Positions 6,495-14,657 of a DNA stretch of 23,591 bases are shown here, in pieces; the stretch's first letter is position 1; the number at the start of each line of letters is the position of its first letter. This DNA comes from Pseudomaricurvus sp965662505 (GTDB lineage: Bacteria; Pseudomonadota; Gammaproteobacteria; Pseudomonadales; Cellvibrionaceae). The notes beneath the pieces are model-generated. The model was given only the letters and a program-made list of their open reading frames with translations. It did no database searches and was not told the origin of the DNA. A program made the translations under genes and the position numbers. The stretch is from positions 1 through 23,591 of the forward strand of contig NZ_CBFIHX010000056.1 of NCBI RefSeq assembly GCF_965662505.1. The letters are read 5' to 3'.

Positions 6495-7646
6495 ATGAGC
6501 TTTGATAAACAACTTTTGCGTCAAATTATTGAAGGGGCACTGTTGGCAGCTGGCCAACCCTTAACTCGTGAAAAGCTATTGTCCCTGTTTGACACCGTTG
6601 ACGAGGAAGCTGAAACCGCCACAGAAGCGCCGACAAAAGATGATGTTCAGGCTGCGTTGGAAGAAATTCAGGCCGAGTGTGAAGGTCGTGGCTTTGAGCT
6701 GGCCGAAGTGGGCAGCGGTTGGCGTTTTCAGGTGCGTAAAGAGACAGCCCCCTGGGTAAATCGTCTGTGGGACGAAAAACCCCAGAAATACTCCAGGGCG
6801 CTACTGGAAACTCTGGCATTGATTGCATACCGCCAGCCGATTACCCGTGGCGATATTGAAGAAATTCGCGGTGTTGCCGTGAGCTCGCACATTATTAAAA
6901 CCCTGTCAGAGCGTGAGTGGGTGAAGGTGGTCGGGCATCGGGATGTCCCTGGTCGTCCATCACTGTACGCCACGACCAAAGGCTTCTTGGACTATTTTAA
7001 TTTGAAGAGTCTGGAAGAACTGCCCTCACTGGGTGAGATTCAGGATCTGGAAAGCCTCAACAACGAGCTGGATCTAAAGCTGGAAAGTGCTGTGGCCGAA
7101 GCTGCTGGGGGTGAGGTTGCTCCTGAGGCCGGGGTTGCTGCTGAGACTGAGGTTGCTCCTGAGTCTGAGGGTGCTCCTCAGACCGAGGGTGCTCCTGAGG
7201 CTTCAAACGATACTGAATCCGGCGATGCAGCGGCTGAGTCTACGGACGAGCCGGATGATGTAAGCTCTGCAAGCGCTCCGGAAACAACGGTTGAGGATAG
7301 CGCCAGCGAAGAAAATTTTGAAAATAGCGCCAGCGATGAGGGCGTTGCTGAAGAGCCTGCGTTTGCGGAAGATGGCCTTGATGACAGCGAGTTGGCAAAG
7401 CCACATGTGGGCGAGAATCCTCCTCTGCCGGATGAAGAGGACGAGCGCACACCTTATGAAAAACTGATGGATGGCGATGACCCGCGTGTCGAGCCAGACA
7501 CTTCAGAAGATGATGAGATACAGACCTCTGCTGAAGTGAATAATGATGTTTCTGACGATAAAGACGTCGCAGAACCCCCTAAAGAAGGGCGCGAAAGTTT
7601 GTTTGCGCCCAGCACCGCAGCTTCGGTCTTTGATGAAACCGACTAA
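6495..7646 (+). CDS. scpB: Segregation and condensation protein B with long acidic C-terminal tail
   Basis: ScpB dimers bind the ScpA linker and complete the SMC-ScpAB condensin. The two winged-helix core occupies about residues 1-190, with LLRQIIEGALLAAGQPLTRE at the start and the signature YSRALLETLALIAYRQPITR, then RGVAVSSHIIKTL and GRPSLYATTKGFLDYFNL. Residues 190-383 are a disordered tail rich in Glu, Asp, Ala and Ser, making the protein about twice the length of Bacillus ScpB. Part of the tail is five hexapeptide repeats from an 18-bp tandem array. A second short motif near the end, TPYEKLMDGDDPR, is less repetitive and may be a binding segment. The ATG at 6495 is preceded by AGGTAA about ten bases upstream. 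Confidence 0.92.
   Translation: MSFDKQLLRQIIEGALLAAGQPLTREKLLSLFDTVDEEAETATEAPTKDDVQAALEEIQAECEGRGFELAEVGSGWRFQVRKETAPWVNRLWDEKPQKYSRALLETLALIAYRQPITRGDIEEIRGVAVSSHIIKTLSEREWVKVVGHRDVPGRPSLYATTKGFLDYFNLKSLEELPSLGEIQDLESLNNELDLKLESAVAEAAGGEVAPEAGVAAETEVAPESEGAPQTEGAPEASNDTESGDAAAESTDEPDDVSSASAPETTVEDSASEENFENSASDEGVAEEPAFAEDGLDDSELAKPHVGENPPLPDEEDERTPYEKLMDGDDPRVEPDTSEDDEIQTSAEVNNDVSDDKDVAEPPKEGRESLFAPSTAASVFDETD
7113..7202 (+). repeat. In-frame 18-bp tandem repeat in scpB, five copies
   Basis: Five consecutive 18-bp units start at 7113, 7131, 7149, 7167 and 7185 and encode EVAPEA, GVAAET, EVAPES, EGAPQT and EGAPEA (residues 207-236). The period preserves the reading frame, so copy number could vary without disrupting the gene. 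Confidence 0.9.
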
Positions 7647-7698
7647 GTGAATACCACTTGCCGGATTGATGAGCTGACTGAGCTGACATAAGAGATAT

Positions 7699-8535
7699 AT
7701 GGAAAACGACGAAAAGTTACAAAAAGTATTGGCACGTGAAGGTGTAGGTTCACGTCGCGAGATGGAGCGGTTTATTGCCGCTGGCCGCGTTGAAGTCAAT
7801 GGTAAGGTTGCCCAGCTGGGTGACCGAATTACTCTGCAAGACAAAGTTGTGGTGGATGGCCGCCGCGTTAAGTTGACGCCTCCTGAAAACAACCCGCTGC
7901 GGGTTTTGTTGTATAACAAGCCGGAAGGTGAAATTTGTTCCCGTTCTGATCCGGAAGGCCGCAAGACCGTCTATGATCGTTTGCCTGAAATCAAGAACGA
8001 ACGCTGGATTTCAGTAGGCCGTCTGGACTTCAATACCAGTGGTTTGCTGTTGTTTACCAATGATGGCGAGCTGGCTAACAAATTGATGCATCCATCTTCA
8101 ATGATCGATCGTGAATACCTTGTGCGTGTACAAGGCGATGTCGATGATGACATGAAGAAGCGTCTTAAAGACGGTGTACTACTCGACGATGGTAAAGCCC
8201 GTTTTACCGATATTGTGGACGGCTCCGGTGATGGCAGCAACGCCTGGTTCTACTGTGTGGTGATGGAAGGGCGCAACCGTGAAGTTCGCCGCTTATGGGA
8301 ATCGCAGGGTGTGAAGGTCAGCCGCCTCAAACGAGTGCGTTACGGCAATATCTTTATCCCATCTCACGTGCGTGTTGGCCAGTGGATCGAGCTGAATTAC
8401 CGTGAAGTGAAAGAATTGTGTCTGACGGCAGGTGTCGAGCCTCCCAAACCGAGCCCAACCTCCCGCCAAAAAGATCAGGAGCGAGAGCGACAGGTTCAGC
8501 GTCTACGGGCTAAGGGGCCGCGACGCAAAAGCTAG
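7699..8535 (+). CDS. rluB: 23S rRNA pseudouridine synthase RluB
   Basis: RluB converts U2605 of 23S rRNA to pseudouridine. An S4 RNA-binding domain covers residues 3-60 (KLQKVLAREGVGSRREMERF, then GRVEVNG). The catalytic domain follows with LYNKPEGEICS, the catalytic Asp110 in GRLDFNTSGLLLFTNDG, and the RsuA/RluB signature GRNREVRRLWES. The C-terminal 40 residues are basic and Pro/Arg-rich (RQKDQERERQ to GPRRKS), typical of RluB tails that contact RNA. The ATG at 7699 lies 52 bases after the scpB stop, within a short spacer holding GAGCTGACT/GAGCTGACA. A strong terminator follows. RluB rather than RluE/F or RsuA is favoured by the S4 domain, the basic tail and its place after scpB. Confidence 0.94.
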   Translation: MENDEKLQKVLAREGVGSRREMERFIAAGRVEVNGKVAQLGDRITLQDKVVVDGRRVKLTPPENNPLRVLLYNKPEGEICSRSDPEGRKTVYDRLPEIKNERWISVGRLDFNTSGLLLFTNDGELANKLMHPSSMIDREYLVRVQGDVDDDMKKRLKDGVLLDDGKARFTDIVDGSGDGSNAWFYCVVMEGRNREVRRLWESQGVKVSRLKRVRYGNIFIPSHVRVGQWIELNYREVKELCLTAGVEPPKPSPTSRQKDQERERQVQRLRAKGPRRKS

Positions 8536-8564
8536 AGCAGGGAGTTCAGTATCTGATTTTGATG

Positions 8565-8596
8565 AAAAGCGGCTTTGGCCGCTTTTTTGTTTTTTT
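8565..8596 (+). terminator. Intrinsic terminator after rluB
   Basis: AAAAGCGGC (8565-8573) and GCCGCTTTT (8578-8586) pair perfectly around a four-base loop and run into a T-rich tract to 8596. It ends the scpA-scpB-rluB series. The HPP-family gene converges from the other side, nine bases away. Confidence 0.92.
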
Positions 8597-8604
8597 ATTA
8601 GCCG

Positions 8605-9576
8605 CTAGTCATCAATGTGCTTCACCCAGCGGCGATTCTGTAGTTGCACTTCAAAGCGGGCCCACTGGCGGAACTCTTCCCGCTGGCAGATGCCGGTTTC
8701 ATAATCTCCATCACCTTCGATGACTTTGTAGATAACTTTGTCTTTTGAGCCAACTTTGTCAGAGGAGGCGTCGACCACCTGACGAATACTCCACAAAGCT
8801 CCCAGCTTGCCATTACTGTAGAAGTGACCGGCGATGATGTGTTCAGGGTGATCAATTTTTTGTTCGGCATGCTGCTTGGCCAATTCCAGCAAGCTGGTCA
8901 GGCTTTCGGTTGTGATGTCGAAAAAAGAATCCAGCTCGTGCATGGCCGCGGAAAAATCTTCTTGTGTCAGTTCCACTTCGCGATCAGCCGGACGGGTGCT
9001 GGGTGACGCGGTAAAGCGGCGTGACAGGTGTTCCGGGTAACGCCTCCAGGGAAAAAACAGATTAAACGCGATGGCGATCAGCAGCAGAGCCACTACGTTT
9101 AACATCACTGGGAAGAGCACATATTCATAACCGAGCCCATGCACACTGCTGCCGCCAATCACAGCGCTGAGCGCCGTTGCGCCGCCAGGCGGGTGAATGC
9201 AGCGCAGGTAATACATGGCTCCAACAGCGAGACCTACAGACACGCCTGCTGCGATAAATCCCTCGGGTAGCAGTTTCTGACAAGTCACACCGATAATGGC
9301 CGAAACAACATGGCCGCCAAAGACCGCCCAAGGCTGCGATAAAGCCCCATGGGGAACGGCAAACAACAGCACCGCACTGGCGCCCATTGAAGCCACAATC
9401 AAGATGCCGGCATGGTCTGTGATCAGGCCATGATCCGCCTGAGCGGTTAGCCAATAAACCGCAGCGATACTGAGCAGGGCACCGGTAGTTGCCAACAGTT
9501 TCTCACGGTGGCTGGTGGTGTTGTGGCCAATGCCCAAAAGCATTCGCAACTCATGACGCATGCTGCGGTCTGTCAT
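8605..9576 (-). CDS. HPP-family membrane protein with unusual C-terminal domain
   Basis: The N-terminal 180 residues form an HPP domain of about five to six membrane segments, including LLATTGALLSIAAVYWL, HAGILIVASMGASAVLLFAV, FIAAGVSVGLAVGAMYYL and YVLFPVMLNVVALLLIAIAF. The naming motif His-Pro-Pro stands at residues 128-130 in CIHPPGGATALSAVIGG. Some HPP proteins have been linked to nitrite transport in plastids and cyanobacteria; bacterial roles are otherwise unclear. Many bacterial versions end in CBS domains. Here residues 195-323 do not look like CBS: a helical part (LTQEDFSAAMHELDSFFDIT) is followed by a strand-rich part with HIIAGHFYSNGKLGALWSIR and VIYKVIEGDGDYETG. I do not recognise this domain. 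The ATG at 9576 is clear; the ribosome site is weak. Confidence 0.82.
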   Translation of the reverse strand: MTDRSMRHELRMLLGIGHNTTSHREKLLATTGALLSIAAVYWLTAQADHGLITDHAGILIVASMGASAVLLFAVPHGALSQPWAVFGGHVVSAIIGVTCQKLLPEGFIAAGVSVGLAVGAMYYLRCIHPPGGATALSAVIGGSSVHGLGYEYVLFPVMLNVVALLLIAIAFNLFFPWRRYPEHLSRRFTASPSTRPADREVELTQEDFSAAMHELDSFFDITTESLTSLLELAKQHAEQKIDHPEHIIAGHFYSNGKLGALWSIRQVVDASSDKVGSKDKVIYKVIEGDGDYETGICQREEFRQWARFEVQLQNRRWVKHIDD

Positions 9577-9987
9577 AGTGATTACCGGAAATTAATCATT
9601 CGTAGGACGCCAGGTGGTGTATCAATAATTCGTGCGCCAAGATGGTGCGTGATCTTAAGGGAGTTTGTGACGGATGAACAGTCCTGGTTCTGCTTTGTAG
9701 CGTAGAGACGGGTTGAGCATCGGTGTCTGAAAAGCGTGAGTTGGCTCTGGTTTTTACGTATTGGGAATAGGCGGAAATACACCATGGGCGGTTTTGCTGG
9801 CTTGCCTGTCATTGGTGTGATTGACCGCTAGAGGGCTCAAAGCGCATCGTACGATCCTTGCCTGGTGGTTTATTTATTCAATCAGGAGCGGATCAGACCA
9901 GGCTATACAGCGTCGCAGCGATGACGTCAGAAGGTCTGAAAGATAATTCAAATTGTGCTCAATAATGATAATTCAGGGGCCAGAAAA
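9577..9987. other. 411-bp intergenic region, no convincing gene
   Basis: This stretch separates the divergent HPP-family and GH43 genes and must hold their promoters. Possible reading frames here (for example 9582-9812, minus) are short, with no ribosome site or family resemblance. Visible features are the direct repeat GATAATTCA at 9942-9950 and 9967-9975, just before the GH43 start, and the palindrome ATCGTACGAT near 9845. No tRNA or small RNA with a terminator is evident. Confidence 0.6.
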
Positions 9988-11595
9988 ATGTATCTCTCTC
10001 TTTTCTGCCGTTCGGTGTTGAATGGCAAAATGCTTGGTGAAACCGGGCGCGCAAACCTTTCCTCAAATCCTGCATCTGGATCGTCCAGAGTGGCTGGGTT
10101 TATCAGACAATCCACAAAAACAATTTTATCCTTTTTCATGATTTGGGGGCTGGTGGGTGCTGTTTATGCTTCTACACCGCCTAATCCCGACCCGGATCCT
10201 GAGCCGGATCCCGGACCGCAACAAACCATTGCGGATGGACGCTATGTCATCACCAATCGAGGTTCGAATCTCGCCATGCAGGTTCAGGGGGGCAGTGGAG
10301 ATGATGGCGCGGATGTGATTCAGGCGGGTTATAGTCAGTCGTTACATCAGCAGTGGGATATCAGTTATCTGGGCAACGGCTATTATTCCGTGCGGCCAGC
10401 ACACAGCGGTAAGTCGCTGGATGTGTATGAGTGGATCACTGAAGGTGGCGCCGATGCGCGTCAGTGGCAATATCTGGATGCAGACAATCAGAAGTGGTCT
10501 GTGACCGATGTGGGAGGCGGTTTTTATCGTATCACGTCATTGTTGAGTGGCAATGTAGTGGAAGGTGAAAGCAGCGGCAACGTTGGATTATGGCCATACA
10601 GCGGGGCTGCAAGGCAGCAGTGGTCGATGGAGTTGGTGGAAAGTGGACCGTCAGGCGATCACTGTGATATAGCCAATTACAGCGCTGGAGATCCGCCAAG
10701 CGTGTTGAACCTGAGTGGTAATCTGGTCACTCATGATCCTACGATCATTGAGGAGAACGGGGTTTACCATGTGTTGCAAACCGGAGGAGAGGTGGATGGA
10801 TTGATCTTGCCTGGCAAGCAATCGAACAACCTCTCCTCATGGAGTGGCACTGCTGGTGCATTTACTCAGGGGAATACACCTTACTGGCTGACTCAGCGTG
10901 TACCGGGCGTTAAAAACCTTTGGGCGCCTGATCTGTCAAACTTCGGCGGGCAATTTCATCTTTATTATTCCGTATCGACTTTTGGCAGTAATCGGTCCTG
11001 TATTGGCCATGCTACCCGAAGCTCCATGAGCAGTGGTCGCTGGACGGACCGCGGATCCGTAATTTGCAGCTCCAGCAGCGACAATTACAACGCCATCGAT
11101 CCTAATATTGTGGTCGATGACAGTGGCACACCGTGGATGTCGTTTGGCAGTTTTTGGGACGGCATCAAGATGGTGAAGTTAACTCAGAGTGGTTCACGTG
11201 CTGACAGTCAGATTCACACGCTGGCTTCCAGGAATGGCGGCGCCATTGAAGCACCGGTCATCGTTAAGCGCTGCGGTTACTACTATCTTTTTGTGTCCTT
11301 TGATAAGTGCTGTGATGGTGCCAACAGTACTTACAATATTCGTGTCGGACGTTCGACCAATGTATTGGGGCCTTACGTGGACAAGAGTGGCCGCGCTATG
11401 TTGAATGGCGGCGGAACAGAGTTGGTCAGGAGCAGTAGCCGCTGGCGCGGTCCCGGTCATAACTCGGTATTTTTCAGCAATGGCAAAGCTTACAACATGT
11501 ACCATGCTTATCGTTCACTCTCGGGAGAGCCAAATCTCCGTATTTCCGAGTTGGTGTGGGATTCGCAAGGCTGGCCAATTTCGGCCGGACCATAA
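9988..11595 (+). CDS. Secreted GH43 arabinan endo-1,5-alpha-L-arabinanase with N-terminal ricin-type lectin domain
   Basis: This is a glycoside hydrolase predicted to cleave alpha-1,5-arabinan from plant or algal pectin outside the cell. A hydrophobic export signal (about 45-61, ending VYA) is followed by the linker TPPNPDPDPEPDPGP. A beta-trefoil (about 80-216) has three QxW motifs at Trp123, Trp170 and Trp212. The GH43 five-bladed propeller starts near 235, with the triad Asp250 in THDPTII, Asp371 in NAIDPNIVVD and Glu421 in AIEAPVIV. The spacing fits endo-arabinanases of subfamily 5; an exo-arabinofuranosidase is the alternative. The ATG at 9988 has AGGGG nine bases upstream and was preferred to the GTG at 9955. 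The signal is preceded by an oddly long n-region of about 44 residues, so a later non-ATG start is possible. No transporter or other glycosidase adjoins it. Confidence 0.85.
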   Translation: MYLSLFCRSVLNGKMLGETGRANLSSNPASGSSRVAGFIRQSTKTILSFFMIWGLVGAVYASTPPNPDPDPEPDPGPQQTIADGRYVITNRGSNLAMQVQGGSGDDGADVIQAGYSQSLHQQWDISYLGNGYYSVRPAHSGKSLDVYEWITEGGADARQWQYLDADNQKWSVTDVGGGFYRITSLLSGNVVEGESSGNVGLWPYSGAARQQWSMELVESGPSGDHCDIANYSAGDPPSVLNLSGNLVTHDPTIIEENGVYHVLQTGGEVDGLILPGKQSNNLSSWSGTAGAFTQGNTPYWLTQRVPGVKNLWAPDLSNFGGQFHLYYSVSTFGSNRSCIGHATRSSMSSGRWTDRGSVICSSSSDNYNAIDPNIVVDDSGTPWMSFGSFWDGIKMVKLTQSGSRADSQIHTLASRNGGAIEAPVIVKRCGYYYLFVSFDKCCDGANSTYNIRVGRSTNVLGPYVDKSGRAMLNGGGTELVRSSSRWRGPGHNSVFFSNGKAYNMYHAYRSLSGEPNLRISELVWDSQGWPISAGP

Positions 11596-11640
11596 TTTGA
11601 TGGAAGGACAGCAGCAGTGAGTATCATTGCTGCATGATCA

Positions 11641-11667
11641 AAAACGGGCGCATTAAGCGCCCGTTTT
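11641..11667. terminator. Bidirectional intrinsic terminator
   Basis: AAAACGGGCGC (11641-11651) and GCGCCCGTTTT (11657-11667) form a perfect 11-bp stem with a five-base loop. It lies between the convergent GH43 and YeeN-like genes. On the minus strand the stem ends in five Ts, so it can serve both. Confidence 0.9.
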
Positions 11668-11721
11668 CATTTCAAGCAATGATTCAGTATCAGAAGCCTG
11701 CCCGAAGAGATGTGTGGAAAA

Positions 11722-12438
11722 TTAAACCTCGGCGTTGTGGTATACGTTCTGGACGTCATCCACATCGTTGAGCATGTCGAGAAATTTCTCAAACATCTCA
11801 ATGTCATCACCTTCAACAGGTGTCGTGGTTTGCGGCACGAATTGAATTTCGGCTACTTCGAAATCGATATCACCAAAGGCGTTATTCAGAGCTTGTTTGG
11901 CTTTAAAAAACTCGGTGTTAGGGGTAAAGATGGTGATCATGCCGTCTTCGCATTCGATGTCGGAGACATCAACATCATCTTCCATTAATGCTTCCAGTAC
12001 AGCTTCTTCATCGTCACCGGCGTAAGCGAAGATGGCGGCATGGTCGAACATGTGGCTGACGGAGCCTTGGGTGCCAATTTTGCACTTGGTTTTGGTAAAG
12101 CACTGGCGCACATCGCCGAAGGTGCGATTTGGATTGTCGGTCAGACACTCCACGATCACCATGCAGTTGCCAGGGCCAAAGCCTTCGTAGCGGGCGATAT
12201 CGAAGTCTTCACCGCCACCACCTTTGGCTTTATCTATGGCTTTGTCGATAACGTGTGCGGGCACCTGATCCTTTTTGGCGCGATCAATCAGGCCGCGTAA
12301 AGCCAGGTTGCCGTCGGGATCAAAACCGCCTTTTTTGGCGCTAACATAGATCTCACGACCGTATTTGCTGTAAACCTTGGATTTCTGGTCGGCCGTCTTG
12401 GCCATGGATTCTTTGCGGTTTTGATAGGCTCTGCCCAT
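11722..12438 (-). CDS. yeeN: YebC/PmpR family protein, YeeN subgroup
   Basis: A 238-residue member of the YebC/TACO1 family with the full set of family blocks: MGRAYQNRKESMAKT, KVYSKYGREIYVSAKKGG, LIDRAKKDQVPAHVIDKAIDKAKGG, YEGFGPGNCMVIVECLTDNPNRT and GSVSHMFDH. YebC proteins are described as DNA-binding regulators and, more recently, as translation factors that relieve ribosome stalling at difficult peptide sequences such as polyproline. The YeeN branch is recognised by the MGR start, by KVYSKYG in place of the canonical segment, and by a C-terminus ending in VQNVYHN. The ATG at 12438 has GGGATAA upstream. It appears to be transcribed alone and ends at a shared terminator. Confidence 0.92.
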   Translation of the reverse strand: MGRAYQNRKESMAKTADQKSKVYSKYGREIYVSAKKGGFDPDGNLALRGLIDRAKKDQVPAHVIDKAIDKAKGGGGEDFDIARYEGFGPGNCMVIVECLTDNPNRTFGDVRQCFTKTKCKIGTQGSVSHMFDHAAIFAYAGDDEEAVLEALMEDDVDVSDIECEDGMITIFTPNTEFFKAKQALNNAFGDIDFEVAEIQFVPQTTTPVEGDDIEMFEKFLDMLNDVDDVQNVYHNAEV

Positions 12439-12573
12439 GGTGTTATCCCGATCTTATATATGAGTTTTCTGAACAGCGGCGGATTTTACCGTTTTGGGCC
12501 ACATGATGGAAGTTTTCAGCGGGCAGGAGCTGGCCTTTCTCCAGGCTGTTGCTGCTCCTTTCCCCGACCGCCC

Positions 12574-13125
12574 CTAGCGGGGTTCGTCGCTTGTGCGCCC
12601 TTTGAACATCATCCTGAGCAGACGCTTTAGTGCTGTGCCGCTGTCTTCCCGCTGAGTGTAATAGACTACGTAATCCTGATCTTGTGCGTCCGGGGTGAGC
12701 CGGATACCCCAGAGAGGATCAATCTGTTGTGGCAGCATCGAGTAGCGTATATCCACAACCTGTAAGGGGTTGGCTTTGTCGAGGGCGATGTACCCATCCG
12801 AAAACCAGCGAAAGCGCTCAATATCCCGTGCCTGCTGAGTGTCTGGAGATAACCAGGGCAGGTCGCGCTCAATATCCAGCCTGGCAACGCTGTCGCCAGG
12901 CCAAATGGAGGGAGAGGAGAGTCCTGGATTGACGGCATCCACATAAAAGCGGTCGTCTGTTTCGTAGACAATTTTCCATACGATCAGATTGGCAAAGCTG
13001 GGCTTGGCTTCCAGCCGTAGTGGAGTATGTCCGCGTTGGCTGGCCAATTCACGTCCCAGATCAAGTGCGCGCTCGTGCTGAACAAACCCAAAGCTTAGAT
13101 ACAGAAATCCCCAGAGAGCTCCCAC
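12574..13125 (-). CDS. C-terminal half of a split membrane-bound metal-dependent hydrolase
   Basis: This frame begins with GTG at 13125, immediately after the TAG that ends the upstream half and in the same reading frame. It encodes the last membrane helix (ALWGFLYLSFGFVQHERAL) and the soluble C-terminal region expected in the second half of YdjM/DUF457-type hydrolases: KPSFANLIVWKIVYETDDRFYVDAV, FRWFSDGYIALD, VVDIRYSMLP. No ribosome site precedes the GTG. Independent translation would need coupling to termination at the TAG, or readthrough. No other stop or frameshift is present, so the interruption is recent, functional, or a base-calling error. The CDS could equally be annotated as part of one pseudogene spanning 12574-13599. 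Confidence 0.6.
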   Translation of the reverse strand: MGALWGFLYLSFGFVQHERALDLGRELASQRGHTPLRLEAKPSFANLIVWKIVYETDDRFYVDAVNPGLSSPSIWPGDSVARLDIERDLPWLSPDTQQARDIERFRWFSDGYIALDKANPLQVVDIRYSMLPQQIDPLWGIRLTPDAQDQDYVVYYTQREDSGTALKRLLRMMFKGRTSDEPR

Positions 13126-13599
13126 CTAGGCGTACGTTTTCAGCTTCAGGCGGGCGGCGAGGATTGCCAGTACCAGCATGGGCAAGGTAATTAACGGGTC
13201 TATGACGGAGATGGTATCCCAGGCAAACCTTTGTTGGCTGAGCGGCCAGAGGAGTTGGGTGCCATAGCTTGTACAGGCGTCCAGTAATCCGTGAGTGGCG
13301 TAGCCCAGCCAGCTCCACATCAGGATCTGTTGGAATGACAGGCTCCAGCGTCGTGCTATCAATGGGTAAAACACCAGAGAGCAGATCAGCCCGCCAAATG
13401 GCACAAACAACAAAGAGTGGGTGAAATGTCGGTGATATTCCAGCGCCAGCAGGGGATCCCCGTCAGAGCGGATCAGCACGTCCAGATCCGGCGCCATGCC
13501 GGCGAGAGCACCAATGGTGGCGGCCTTGGCTAAATCCTGTGGTTTGCTCTTGAACTGGGCAACAATTCCGCCCAGAACACCTTGAGTGATGGGATCCAT
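13126..13599 (-). CDS. N-terminal half of a split membrane-bound metal-dependent hydrolase (YdjM/DUF457 type)
   Basis: The protein starts MDPITQGVLGG, the hallmark of this membrane hydrolase family, and shows the metal motifs APDLDVL (about residues 36-42), HRHFTHSLLF (about 56-65) and a later THGLLDACTSYGTQLLWPL. It has about four hydrophobic segments, the last LPMLVLAILAA. Relatives that I recall from pseudomonads continue for another 170-190 residues. Here the frame stops at TAG (13126-13128) after LKLKTYA, and the missing part follows in frame from 13125. The ATG at 13599 is firm. The metal ligands are in this half, so it might retain activity on its own. Substrate is unknown for the family. 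Confidence 0.8.
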   Translation of the reverse strand: MDPITQGVLGGIVAQFKSKPQDLAKAATIGALAGMAPDLDVLIRSDGDPLLALEYHRHFTHSLLFVPFGGLICSLVFYPLIARRWSLSFQQILMWSWLGYATHGLLDACTSYGTQLLWPLSQQRFAWDTISVIDPLITLPMLVLAILAARLKLKTYA

Positions 13600-13652
13600 A
13601 ATTGATTATCTAGTTTTCGGGTTTGGTGGGTGGGGCAGTACCGTTTGGGGTG

Positions 13653-14489
13653 TTAGTACGGCAGCAGCGGATGATCGAGCTCGCCTTCCGCCAGCCCCGA
13701 TACGTCGAGATTATCATCTTCCGGATAGAGTGTGCTGATGGTCAATTTGGGTTCCGAGACATAAGCCGCAGGCCCCAAAGCGCCTACAATCTGGCTGACG
13801 CTGTAAAAGCGTCGCAAACCACCCTGATAATCCGCCTGAACCCGGAAACTGGCCATCGGATCAAGACGGGATGCCCGTTGAGCCCAATCGTCGGGAACAT
13901 TGGGATTATTGAGTAATTTTTCCAGTGCAGCGAGTTTATCCGGCGATTCGTTAAACATCGCATCCTGTTTTAGAGACATGACGATCATGGACAGGGTGTC
14001 TTCCCAGCCACTGAGGATCGTGCCTGCGCCCTGACGACTGAATAGAAAATCAAAGTGGTTCGTGACCTTGTCGAGCTGAGCAGCAGGAATTGTGGCGCTG
14101 TAAAACCCCACCCAAGCGCGGTTAACCATTAAGATGGTGCCAGAACTGTCCAGCAGGGTGGTTGGGTAAGGGTCCATGGCGCGTAATGTGAGTAGCATGG
14201 CTTTACGCAGCCACTTGAACTCCGGTGCGTGAAAGTCGATATGTTGCTGCTGCGGGCTGTAACCGGCCGAGATGCGCAGGTGATTGCGATCGCGATCGCC
14301 CATTTGCATGGCTTCAGCGATATCTTCAATCATTGTTTCGCTGGGGCGGCTGGTGCCGTTTTCCAGGCGGCTGATATGGCGGGGGGAGCTGCTAAGGCGG
14401 TGGCTTAATTCCTCTTGACTGATTTTGTGGACACTCCTCCAGAACCGGAGAAAACGCCCAAAGGTCGGGTCAACGGAACTCTCTGCCAT
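13653..14489 (-). CDS. XRE-type regulator with MmyB-like ligand-binding domain
   Basis: A DNA-binding regulator of about 278 residues. The helix-turn-helix occupies about residues 10-66: FGRFLRFWRSVHKISQEELS, then SPRHISRLENGTSRPS. The rest matches the PAS-like MmyB ligand-binding domain: TTLLDSSGTILMVNRAWVGFY, a helical middle, and a C-terminal strand region with FRVQADYQGGLRRFYSV and LTISTLYPEDD. Such domains are reported to bind fatty-acid-like ligands in some members. I chose ATG 14489 (MAESSVDPTF); the frame is open up to 14600 but that extension is basic and lacks resemblance. It is divergent from the beta-oxidation operon, so it most likely controls that operon and itself, with an acyl-CoA or fatty acid as a plausible signal. 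Confidence 0.85.
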   Translation of the reverse strand: MAESSVDPTFGRFLRFWRSVHKISQEELSHRLSSSPRHISRLENGTSRPSETMIEDIAEAMQMGDRDRNHLRISAGYSPQQQHIDFHAPEFKWLRKAMLLTLRAMDPYPTTLLDSSGTILMVNRAWVGFYSATIPAAQLDKVTNHFDFLFSRQGAGTILSGWEDTLSMIVMSLKQDAMFNESPDKLAALEKLLNNPNVPDDWAQRASRLDPMASFRVQADYQGGLRRFYSVSQIVGALGPAAYVSEPKLTISTLYPEDDNLDVSGLAEGELDHPLLPY

Positions 14490-14657
14490 ACTGCCATTCT
14501 CTTTATTGGGTTTTCTTTTGTTAGGTTGTCGCGGGATTGTTACGACCCGGACCATTCCAGTTGAATACGTCGGACGGATTAAAGCAATAACAGGCGTCAT
14601 CTTAACAGGTGCGGCAGCTACTCTGCAGCAAGCCTGCTATTGTATAAGGGTTTAACC

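Noticed and set aside
9582..9812. 76-codon minus-strand frame between the HPP and GH43 genes
   Set aside because: No ribosome site, no resemblance to a family, and a composition like untranslated DNA.
9942..9975. GATAATTCA direct repeat as a regulator site before the GH43 gene
   Set aside because: Two short AT-rich copies 25 bases apart are too weak to support a binding site on their own.
14425..14655. 76-codon plus-strand frame overlapping the regulator gene and divergent region
   Set aside because: Overlaps the N-terminus of the XRE protein and the putative control region; no support as a gene.
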